DNA of 21,980 bases from an uncultured Azospirillum sp. (GTDB lineage: Bacteria; Pseudomonadota; Alphaproteobacteria; Azospirillales; Azospirillaceae): the NCBI RefSeq assembly GCF_946480385.1, contig NZ_CAMLJP010000105.1, forward strand, positions 1 through 21,980, read 5' to 3'. Every line of letters begins with the position of its first letter. The first letter of the stretch is position 1. The position numbers and the translations under genes were made by a program. Shown piece after piece: positions 1-6,173 of the stretch. Below the pieces are notes generated by a model. That model was not told where the DNA came from, did no database searches, and saw nothing but the letters and a program-made list of their open reading frames with translations.

Positions 1-82
1 CCTTGCGGCCGCTCTCGTAGATGGCGCGCAGAACCAGACGGCCGATGCGGCCAAAACCGTTGATCGCTACCCGTACAGCCAT
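1..82 (-). CDS. gap: Glyceraldehyde-3-phosphate dehydrogenase, N-terminal fragment (runs off left edge)
   Basis: Only the first 27 codons lie in the window. They read MAVRVAINGFGRIGRLVLRA and onward, which is the NAD-binding Rossmann start (GFGRIGR) of type I GAPDH. The enzyme converts glyceraldehyde-3-phosphate to 1,3-bisphosphoglycerate in the cytoplasm. The start is fixed by a full Shine-Dalgarno sequence (GGAGGA, minus strand, 87-92) just upstream of the ATG. The gene follows tkt on the same strand after 59 bp, a common alphaproteobacterial pairing, and is probably co-transcribed with it. The rest of the gene, including the catalytic cysteine, is outside the window. Confidence 0.93.
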   Translation of the reverse strand, partial: MAVRVAINGFGRIGRLVLRAIYESGRK

Positions 83-102
83 GACTTCCTCCAGTTGGAT
101 AT

Positions 103-130
103 GGGGCGCCCGAATTCTGCTGGACGCCCC
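103..130 (-). other. Hairpin in the tkt-gap intergenic gap
   Basis: An inverted repeat pairs 103-111 with 122-130: nine pairs including one G-U, and a 10-nt loop. It lies between the tkt stop and the gap ribosome binding site. On the minus strand no U-run follows it, so it does not look like an intrinsic terminator. It may protect or set the level of one part of a tkt-gap transcript. That role is inference. Confidence 0.45.
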
Positions 131-141
131 TTCGGCTTCTC

Positions 142-2136
142 TCAGAGACGCGCCTTTACGGCGTCCACGACCGCTTCGGCGGTGATGCCGAAGTGCTTGT
201 ACAGTTCCTGGTAGGGGGCCGATTCGCCGAAGCCGGCCATGCCGACGAAGGCGCCCTTGTCGCCCAGCCAGCGGTCCCAGCCCAGACGGATCGCCGCCTC
301 GACGCCGACGCGCACGCCGGTGCCGAGCACCGACGCCTTGTACGCATCGTCCTGGCGCGCGAACAGTTCCCAACTCGGCATAGACACAACGGCGGTGCCG
401 ATGCCCTGGGCCTGCAGGGCCTTGCGGGCCTCCATCGCCAGCGACACTTCCGAACCGGTGGCGAGGATCGTCGCCTTGCGCTCGCCCTCGGCCTCGGCCA
501 GGACATAGGCGCCGCGGGCGGACAGGTTCTCGGCCGTGTGCTCGGTGCGCAGCGTCGGGACATTCTGGCGGGTCAGCGCCAGGACCGACGGGCTGCCGGT
601 GGCCTCCAGCGCGATCTGCCAGCATTCGGCGGTCTCGACCGCGTCGGCCGGGCGCAGGACCAGCAGGTTGGGGATGGCGCGCAGGGCGGCCAGATGCTCC
701 ACCGGCTGGTGGGTCGGGCCGTCCTCGCCGAGGCCGATCGAGTCGTGGGTCATCACGAAGATCGTGCGCTGCTTCATCAGCGCGGCCAGACGGATCGACG
801 GACGGCAGTAGTCGGCGAACTGCATGAAGGTGCCGCCGTAGGGGATGATGCCGCCATGCAGCGTCATGCCGTTCATCAGCGTCGCCATGCCGTGCTCGCG
901 CACGCCGTAGCGGACGTAGCGGCCGGCGAACTCGCCCTTGCCCTTCACGTCGGCGGTGTTCTTGACCTTGGTGTTGTTCGACGGCGTCAGGTCGGCGGAG
1001 CCGCCGATCATCTCGTGGATCGCCGGGACCAGCACCTCCAGCGTGTTGCCGGAGGCGACGCGGGTCGCCCAGCTCGGCTTCTCGGCGCTGACTTTCTGCT
1101 TGAAGGCGACGATGGTGTCGGTGAGCGCGGAGGGAACGCCGCGGCCGAAGGCCTCGTCGAACGCCTTGCCGGCACCTTCGGTCAGGGTGGCGCGGCGACC
1201 GGCCCAGGCGGCATAGGCGTCGGCGCTACGGGTGCCCGCGGCGCGCCAGGCGGACAGAACCTCGTCGGGAACGACGAAGGGCTCATGGGTCCAGCCGATG
1301 GCCTCACGGGTCGCGGCGACCTCGTCGGCGCCCAGCGGCGAGCCGTGGCAGCCGTGGGTGTTGGCCTTGTTCGGAGCGCCCTTGCCGATGATGGTGCGGC
1401 AGGCGATCAGCGTCGGCTTGTCGGTGGAGGTGCGGGCCTGGGCGATGGCCTTCGACACGGCGTCGGTGTCGTGGCCGTCGACGGCGATGGTGTTCCAGCC
1501 GTAGGAGCGGAAGCGCGCCTGGGTGTCGTCGGTGAAGCTGAGGTCGGTCGAGCCGTCGATGGAGATGTGGTTGTCGTCCCACAGCACGATCAGGCGGTTC
1601 AGCCCGAGATGGCCGGCCAGCGAGCAGGCCTCGTGGCTGACGCCCTCCATCAGGTCGCCGTCCGAGGCGATGACGTAGGTGTAGTGGTCGATCAGCTCGT
1701 CGCCGAAGCGGGCGTTGGTGATCCGCTCCGCCAGCGCCATGCCGACGGCGGTGGAGACGCCCTGGCCGAGCGGGCCGGTGGTCATCTCGATGCCGAGGCT
1801 GGGGTCGACTTCCGGGTGGCCGGGGGTCAGGCTGCCCAACTGGCGGAAGTTCTTGATCTCGTCGATGGTCATCCGCTCGTAGCCGGTCAGGTAGGCCAGC
1901 GAGTAGATCAGCATCGAGCCGTGGCCGGCCGACAGCACGAAGCGGTCGCGGTCGGGCCAGGACGGGTTCTTCGGATCGAACTTCAGGTACTGGGTGAACA
2001 GGACCGTGGCGACGTCGGCCATGCCCATCGGCATGCCCGGGTGGCCGGACTTCGCGGCCTCGACCGCGTCCATGGAGAGCGCGCGGATCGCGCTGGCCAT
2101 CGTGTGGAGGGAGGGCTGGGCGGAGGCAGCGGACAT
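142..2136 (-). CDS. tkt: Transketolase
   Basis: The product has 664 residues, close to E. coli TktA (663). It is a thiamine-diphosphate enzyme moving two-carbon ketol units between sugar phosphates in the pentose phosphate pathway. The N-terminal domain carries the substrate-side motif [12 protein letters not shown] near residue 32 and the cofactor/metal motif [12 protein letters not shown] near residue 158. The central pyrimidine-binding domain has the transketolase signature [16 protein letters not shown] near residue 468. The C-terminal domain is complete and ends KARL. The chosen ATG has AGGAAA at 2143-2148; a second Met 12 residues later is possible but less well spaced. gap follows on the same strand. 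The large opposite-strand open frames over this gene are codon-bias shadows. Confidence 0.97.
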   Translation of the reverse strand: MSAASAQPSLHTMASAIRALSMDAVEAAKSGHPGMPMGMADVATVLFTQYLKFDPKNPSWPDRDRFVLSAGHGSMLIYSLAYLTGYERMTIDEIKNFRQLGSLTPGHPEVDPSLGIEMTTGPLGQGVSTAVGMALAERITNARFGDELIDHYTYVIASDGDLMEGVSHEACSLAGHLGLNRLIVLWDDNHISIDGSTDLSFTDDTQARFRSYGWNTIAVDGHDTDAVSKAIAQARTSTDKPTLIACRTIIGKGAPNKANTHGCHGSPLGADEVAATREAIGWTHEPFVVPDEVLSAWRAAGTRSADAYAAWAGRRATLTEGAGKAFDEAFGRGVPSALTDTIVAFKQKVSAEKPSWATRVASGNTLEVLVPAIHEMIGGSADLTPSNNTKVKNTADVKGKGEFAGRYVRYGVREHGMATLMNGMTLHGGIIPYGGTFMQFADYCRPSIRLAALMKQRTIFVMTHDSIGLGEDGPTHQPVEHLAALRAIPNLLVLRPADAVETAECWQIALEATGSPSVLALTRQNVPTLRTEHTAENLSARGAYVLAEAEGERKATILATGSEVSLAMEARKALQAQGIGTAVVSMPSWELFARQDDAYKASVLGTGVRVGVEAAIRLGWDRWLGDKGAFVGMAGFGESAPYQELYKHFGITAEAVVDAVKARL

Positions 2137-2534
2137 CTGGCGTTTCCTGCGGAGTCGGGCGCGGTTGCGGCGTCGGCAACGGACGTTGCGCGGTCGCCTT
2201 GGAAGGCGCCGCGAAACGGGCGCACCATGCAGAACCGCCGTCCGCAGGTCAACATGGGAATGGAGTAGGAAATGGTATGGCAGAGGCCCCTCTTCCGTGT
2301 GGGAAGCGCGTCGTCCGGCTTTGTTTCGTCACTGTCGCATCTGCTGCGGCCTTCCGTCACGCCCCGGTATTCCGTATGGGCATTCGGTGGAAGAGTCCGT
2401 CGTGACGGTTGACGAGGTCGGCGTGCCGGCCCAACTCTAGGCGCTCCGATAAGGCAGCGGCTCGGCTTGGCGACAGCCGGGGCGGGCCCGATGTTCGGCG
2501 AACATGACGTGCCCACAGGTCGAGGTTGACGTCC
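2137..2534. other. Divergent intergenic region between tkt and the zapA cluster
   Basis: These 398 bp separate divergently transcribed genes and contain no convincing gene. Short open frames here overlap the flanking genes or lack ribosome binding sites. The tkt promoter candidate lies at 2224-2252. For the rightward unit, TTGACG at 2409-2414 could be a -35 box, but no good -10 follows at 16-18 nt, so the zapA-side promoter is unresolved. No terminator, RNA gene or repeat was recognised. Confidence 0.5.
2224..2252 (-). promoter_or_regulatory. Candidate sigma-70 promoter for tkt-gap
   Basis: On the minus strand TTGACC (2247-2252) is followed after 17 nt by CATGGT (2224-2229). The -35 box is good and the -10 box weak (3 of 6). 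A start near 2217 would give a leader of about 80 nt before tkt. This is a pattern match only. Confidence 0.35.
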
Positions 2535-2759
2535 ATGGATTCCCTGAAAGCCGCTCTCGACCGTCTCGGCCGCGCCGTGGACCGGCTGGAACATGCCGCG
2601 ACGGCCCGCGAGGAGCGGGTGGTCCGGCGCGAACAGGACTTGTCGCAGGCGCTGGAAACCGCGCGGGCGGACCGGGCGACCGCCCAGGCCACCGCGGAGG
2701 CTGTCTCCCAGCGTCTGGAGGTCGCCATCGCCCGACTGCAACAAGTGCTGGAGAGCTGA
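2535..2759 (+). CDS. Small coiled-coil protein, probable DUF4164 family
   Basis: This 74-residue protein begins MDSLKAALDRLGRAVDRLE. It is nearly all charged heptad-like helix rich in Arg, Glu, Ala and Leu, and has no membrane segment or signal peptide. The ATG at 2535 is preferred over an in-frame TTG at 2526 because GAGG at 2522-2525 lies 9 nt before the ATG. It ends 4 bp before zapA. A short coiled-coil gene (DUF4164) directly before zapA is a recurrent alphaproteobacterial arrangement, so family assignment rests on position, size and composition. A cell-division partner role for ZapA is inference. No catalytic residues are apparent. Confidence 0.75.
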   Translation: MDSLKAALDRLGRAVDRLEHAATAREERVVRREQDLSQALETARADRATAQATAEAVSQRLEVAIARLQQVLES

Positions 2760-2763
2760 CGCC

Positions 2764-3072
2764 ATGGCCCAGGTCGACATCGAAGTGAACGGCCGCTTCT
2801 ATCGCATGCTGTGCGAGGACGGTCAGGAAGCGCGCCTGCGGGAACTGGCGGCTTACGTCGACGACCGGCTGCGCCGGCTGACCGGCGGCGGCCGCAGCGG
2901 GTCGGAGGCGCAGATGATGCTGATGACCTGTCTGGTGCTGGCCGACGAGCTGCAGGATGTGATGTCCGGCAAGGGCATCGCGCCCGCCGTGGACGAGGGC
3001 GCGGTGGTCGGCGAACTCGATCGTGTGGCAAAACGCATCGAAGAGGTTGCCGCGCGGCTCGAGCGCGCCTAG
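2764..3072 (+). CDS. zapA: Cell division protein ZapA
   Basis: The product has 102 residues and begins MAQVDIEVNGRFYRMLCEDG, the ZapA N-terminal beta-hairpin. A segment containing LRELAAYVDDRL follows, then a long C-terminal helix starting around residue 43 and ending EVAARLERA. ZapA binds and bundles FtsZ protofilaments at the division site in the cytoplasm. Length is typical for the short ZapA group. GGAG at 2750-2753, inside the end of the preceding gene, is a suitable ribosome binding site, so the two are probably translated from one message. The TAG stop at 3070-3072 also forms part of the -10 box of the downstream 6S RNA promoter. Confidence 0.92.
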   Translation: MAQVDIEVNGRFYRMLCEDGQEARLRELAAYVDDRLRRLTGGGRSGSEAQMMLMTCLVLADELQDVMSGKGIAPAVDEGAVVGELDRVAKRIEEVAARLERA

Positions 3073-3075
3073 ATT
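3047..3075 (+). promoter_or_regulatory. Promoter of 6S RNA, embedded in the 3' end of zapA
   Basis: TTGCCG (3047-3052) and TAGATT (3070-3075) are separated by exactly 17 nt. The predicted start, near 3082, coincides with the base of the 6S closing stem (3083). The zapA stop codon TAG is the first half of the -10 box. Both hexamers match the sigma-70 consensus at 4 of 6 positions. Confidence 0.6.
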
Positions 3076-3082
3076 GGTACAC

Positions 3083-3251
3083 GGAAGGACCGCTGCCTGG
3101 TTCGACAGGCTGCAATAATCCCCAGGGCCGATAACCTTGATCTCTAGGGAGCTGTCCCTGTCCGGCCCATTGGGCCGGGTACACGGCGCCCACCTGCTCA
3201 TGCAGGCCATGGAGGATAGGCATATGGCCACCGGCCGAGGCGGCGCCTTCC
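3083..3251 (+). ncRNA. ssrS: 6S RNA
   Basis: This roughly 169-nt RNA lies between zapA and fau, the classic ssrS position. The closing stem pairs GGAAGG (3083-3088) with CCTTCC (3246-3251) and CCGC (3090-3093) with GCGG (3240-3243). The 5' side has the 6S-type stretch CCCCAGGGCCGATAACC near 3120-3135, resembling the CCCCUGAGCCGAUA stretch of E. coli 6S. Small hairpins occur at 3095-3110 and, on the 3' side of the bubble, at 3193-3206. A 7-bp terminal hairpin with loop ATT spans 3162-3178. 6S RNA mimics an open promoter, binds sigma-70 RNA polymerase and represses transcription in stationary phase. Ends are inferred from pairing, so a few bases either way are uncertain. Confidence 0.85.
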
Positions 3252-3270
3252 ACCCTCTTTTCCCCTCCGC

Positions 3271-3867
3271 ATGCAGTCCGCGATGACCGATCCGCAAGCC
3301 AAGGACGCCGCCCGACGCGAGGCGCGCGTCCGGCGTGACGCCATCGCCGACTCCGACCGCCCCGCCGCATCCGCCGCCGTGCGTGACCGCATCGCCGAAC
3401 TGGCTGAGCGCGGTCATCTGCCGCGCGGCGAAGCCGGGGGATATTGGCCGCTCGGCTCCGAACTCGACGCGCGGCCGGCTTTGCTCCATCTTAAGCGACT
3501 TGGTCACTCCGTCGGGCTGCCGGTGTCGGGCCCGCGCGGGACCGCGCTGGTCTTCCGCGACTGGGATCCGCAGGCGCCGATGGCGGCCGGCCGCTACGGC
3601 ATCCAGGAACCGGCGGAGGGCCGTGCGGTGCTGCGGCCGTCGCTGCTGCTGGTGCCGCTGCTGGCCTTCGACCGCTCCGGCCACCGGCTGGGCTATGGCG
3701 CCGGCTATTACGACCGGACGCTGGACAGCCTGCGGGCCGGTGGGGTGGTGGTCGCGGTCGGGGTGGCCTTCGCCGCGCAGGAAATGCCGGCGGTGCCGGT
3801 GGACGGCCATGACGAGCGGTTGGACTGGATCGTGACGGAGCGCGAAACGCTCCGCATTCGTAAGTGA
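3271..3867 (+). CDS. fau: 5-formyltetrahydrofolate cyclo-ligase
   Basis: The product has 198 residues, normal for the family. It converts 5-formyl-THF to 5,10-methenyl-THF using ATP, in cytoplasmic folate metabolism. The C-terminal signature GYGAGYYDRTLDSL near residue 148 is the family's nucleotide/folate-binding loop. The N-terminal basic helix (KDAARREARVRRDA) and the LLVPLLAFDRSGHRLG strand are also typical. It starts about 20 nt after the 6S RNA 3' end and is probably expressed by read-through, as with E. coli ssrS-ygfA. Neither the ATG at 3271 nor the in-frame ATG at 3283 has a clear Shine-Dalgarno, so the start is uncertain by four codons. Also known as ygfA. Confidence 0.93.
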   Translation: MQSAMTDPQAKDAARREARVRRDAIADSDRPAASAAVRDRIAELAERGHLPRGEAGGYWPLGSELDARPALLHLKRLGHSVGLPVSGPRGTALVFRDWDPQAPMAAGRYGIQEPAEGRAVLRPSLLLVPLLAFDRSGHRLGYGAGYYDRTLDSLRAGGVVVAVGVAFAAQEMPAVPVDGHDERLDWIVTERETLRIRK

Positions 3868-3889
3868 GTTTATCGGGAAGGTTGGGGCG

Positions 3890-4714
3890 ATGCGGATTCT
3901 GTTCTTCGGCGATGTGGTGGGCCGGGCCGGGCGCGAGGCGGTGCTGGCGCACATGCCGATGCTGCGCGAGACGCTGGACCCCGACCTGACCGTGGTGAAT
4001 GGCGAGAATTCCGCCGGCGGCTATGGCGTTACCGTCAAGATCGCCGAGGAGTTCTTCGAGGCCGGCATCGATGTGGTGACGCTGGGCAACCATACCTGGG
4101 ACCAGAAGGAACTGGTTTCCACCATCGAACAGCAGCCGCGCATCGTCCGCCCGGTGAACTACCCGGAGGGCACGCCCGGCCGCGGATTCGTCCTGCTGCA
4201 GGCGCGCGGCGGGCGCAAGGTGCTGGTCATCAACGTGCTGCTGCGGCTGTTCATGGAGCCGATGGACGATCCCTTCGCCGCGGTGGACCGGGTGCTGAAG
4301 GCGCATCGCCTGGGGCCGGGGGGAGTCGATGCCGTGCTGGTCGACATGCATGGCGAGGCGACCAGCGAGAAGATGATCATGGGCCATTTCTGCGATGGCC
4401 GCGCCTCGCTGGTGGTTGGCACCCACAGCCATGTGCCGACCGCCGACCACATGGTCCTGCCGAAGGGCACCGCCTATCAGTCGGACGCCGGCATGTGCGG
4501 CGATTACGACAGCGCAATCGGCATGAAGAAGGAGGTGGCGCTGGCCAAGATGGTGCGGAAGCTGCCGACCGAGCGGCTGTCCCCGGCGGAAGGGGAGGGC
4601 ACCGTCTGCGGCTGCTACGTCGAGACCGACGACCGCACCGGGCTGGCCGTCCGCATCGAGCCGTTGCGCATCGGCGGGCGTCTGAGCCAGACTTTGCCGG
4701 AACGGATGCAGTAG
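3890..4714 (+). CDS. ymdB: YmdB-family metallophosphoesterase (TIGR00282)
   Basis: This is a 274-residue calcineurin-like phosphoesterase. Metal ligands typical of Bacillus YmdB are visible at matching positions: D8 in FFGDVVGR, E39-N40 in NGEN, N67-H68 in LGNHTWD, then a histidine in VDMHGEAT and the pair in GTHSHVPTADH. In B. subtilis YmdB hydrolyses 2',3'-cyclic nucleotides; the substrate in alphaproteobacteria is not established. No signal peptide is present, so it is cytoplasmic. GGAAGG at 3876-3881 sits 8 nt before the ATG. It follows fau by 22 bp, a pairing often seen in this class. Confidence 0.9.
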   Translation: MRILFFGDVVGRAGREAVLAHMPMLRETLDPDLTVVNGENSAGGYGVTVKIAEEFFEAGIDVVTLGNHTWDQKELVSTIEQQPRIVRPVNYPEGTPGRGFVLLQARGGRKVLVINVLLRLFMEPMDDPFAAVDRVLKAHRLGPGGVDAVLVDMHGEATSEKMIMGHFCDGRASLVVGTHSHVPTADHMVLPKGTAYQSDAGMCGDYDSAIGMKKEVALAKMVRKLPTERLSPAEGEGTVCGCYVETDDRTGLAVRIEPLRIGGRLSQTLPERMQ

Positions 4715-4743
4715 GGCGTTCATAAGATCGGGGGCACGGTCCC

Positions 4744-5235
4744 ATGGGTTTCCAGGCCAAGCACGACAAGGACTTCTATGCCTGGGCGATGGAGCAGGCG
4801 GCGCGGCTGCGCGAGGCCGCGGCATCCGGAACCAACCTGCCGCTGGATTGGGAGAATCTTGCCGAGGAAATCGAGAGCATGGGGCGCAGCGATCGGTTGG
4901 AGGTCACGTCCCGGCTGGCCCGCATCGTCGAACATCTGCTGAAGCTGGAGCTGTCGCCGACCGACCGGCCGCGCAATGGCTGGAAGCGGTCGGTGATCCA
5001 GCAGCGGACGGCGCTGGGCCGCGTGCTGCGCGACAGTCCCAGTCTGAGGGCCAAGCTGGAGGAGTTCCTGCCGAACGCCTGGGCGGACGGCCGGCAGGAC
5101 GCGCTGTTCGGGCTGGAAGCGGATGGGCTGTTCGACCGCGATCTGCCGCGCGAGTGCCCGTACCGCTTGGAAGAACTGCTCGATCCCGGCTTCTGGCCGG
5201 CGAACCAGCATGGGGTGGAGCAGGAGCGGGGCTGA
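4744..5235 (+). CDS. DUF29 family protein
   Basis: The product has 163 residues and follows the DUF29 pattern along its whole length. It has an N-terminal HDKDFYAWAMEQAARLRE, then LDWENLAEEIESMGRSD around residue 34, HLLKLELSP near 65, WKRSVIQQR near 80, DSPSLR near 96, and the C-terminal ECPYRLEELLDPGFWP. DUF29 proteins are small, soluble and helical, frequent in cyanobacteria and some alphaproteobacteria, and have no established function. It lies 29 bp after ymdB in the same direction. A 149-bp gap then precedes yebC, so it probably ends this transcription unit. No catalytic motif is evident. Confidence 0.88.
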   Translation: MGFQAKHDKDFYAWAMEQAARLREAAASGTNLPLDWENLAEEIESMGRSDRLEVTSRLARIVEHLLKLELSPTDRPRNGWKRSVIQQRTALGRVLRDSPSLRAKLEEFLPNAWADGRQDALFGLEADGLFDRDLPRECPYRLEELLDPGFWPANQHGVEQERG

Positions 5236-5384
5236 GCCGCCGCAATCTCGCCATATTGACTTTCTAATCCCGTGGGTGTCGTCTCCCGCGCCGAAAAGGT
5301 GCGGTGGGGCGGCAGACCTGTTACATGTGTCGTGCGCTCACCCCGCCCGATTGACCATTTTCCGTTTCGAGGCTCGTTCGACCC

Positions 5385-6137
5385 ATGGCCGGTCATTCCC
5401 AGTTCAAGAACATCATGCACCGCAAGGGCGCGCAGGACGCCAAGCGGTCCAAGATCTTCAACAAGCTCGCCCGCGAGATCACCGTGGCAGCCAAGAGCGG
5501 CCTGCCGGACCCGGCGGCCAACCCGCGCCTGCGCGCCGCCATCCTGGCCGGCCGCGCGCAGAACATGCCGCGCGACCGCATCGACCGCGCCATCAAGCAG
5601 GGCACGCCAGGCGGCGGCGACGACGCGAACTATGAAGAGGTCCGGTACGAGGGCTACGGCCCCGGCGGCGTCGCCCTGATCGTCGAGGCGCTGACCGACA
5701 ACCGCAACCGCACCGCCGCGGAAGTGCGCTCCAGCTTCACCAAATATGGCGGCAGCCTGGGCGAGACCAACTCGGTCAGCTTCATGTTCAACCGCATCGG
5801 CGCGATCTATTACCCGGCCGCCGCGGCGGATGCCGACGCCGTGTTCGAGGTGGCGCTGGAGGCCGGTGCCGACAACGTTGAATCCGACGAGAACGGCCAC
5901 GAGGTCACCACGACCGTCGAGAATTTCGGCGCCGTGCGCGATGCTCTGGAGGCCAAGTTCGGCGGCGCGGAGAGCGCGCGCCTGACCTGGCGTCCGCTGA
6001 ACACCGTCGCTCCGTCCGAGGATGCCGCCGCCAGCCTGCTGAAGCTGCTGGACGTGCTGGAGGACAACGACGACGTCCAGGTGGTCGAAGGCAACTTCGA
6101 CATCTCCGAAGAGCTGATGCAGAAGCTGACCGCGTAA
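5385..6137 (+). CDS. yebC: YebC/PmpR-family protein
   Basis: The product has 250 residues and begins [20 protein letters not shown], the invariant N-terminal signature of the family. All three family regions are present, including [17 protein letters not shown], the [14 protein letters not shown] core and the [21 protein letters not shown] segment. Family members were first described as transcription regulators (PmpR). Recent work links YebC-type proteins to relief of ribosome stalling on proline-rich sequences, which is notable because tolA in this window encodes a run of 14 prolines. The ATG has GAGG at 5369-5372. The upstream 149 bp contain TTGACT at 5256-5261, but no convincing -10 at the right spacing. 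It precedes ruvC, a very common gene order. Confidence 0.96.
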   Translation: MAGHSQFKNIMHRKGAQDAKRSKIFNKLAREITVAAKSGLPDPAANPRLRAAILAGRAQNMPRDRIDRAIKQGTPGGGDDANYEEVRYEGYGPGGVALIVEALTDNRNRTAAEVRSSFTKYGGSLGETNSVSFMFNRIGAIYYPAAAADADAVFEVALEAGADNVESDENGHEVTTTVENFGAVRDALEAKFGGAESARLTWRPLNTVAPSEDAAASLLKLLDVLEDNDDVQVVEGNFDISEELMQKLTA

Positions 6138-6173
6138 GCTGAACGCTGGTCTTGCAGGCGGAGTGCGGGTGCC

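Noticed and set aside
193..2268. A 691-residue open frame opposite tkt
   Set aside because: Transketolase on the other strand has full family motifs. The opposite frame is Gly/Arg/Asp-rich, low in diversity and typical of high-GC antisense shadows.
5256..5284. A promoter for yebC based on TTGACT
   Set aside because: No acceptable -10 box lies 15-19 nt downstream, so it is mentioned only as a possible -35.
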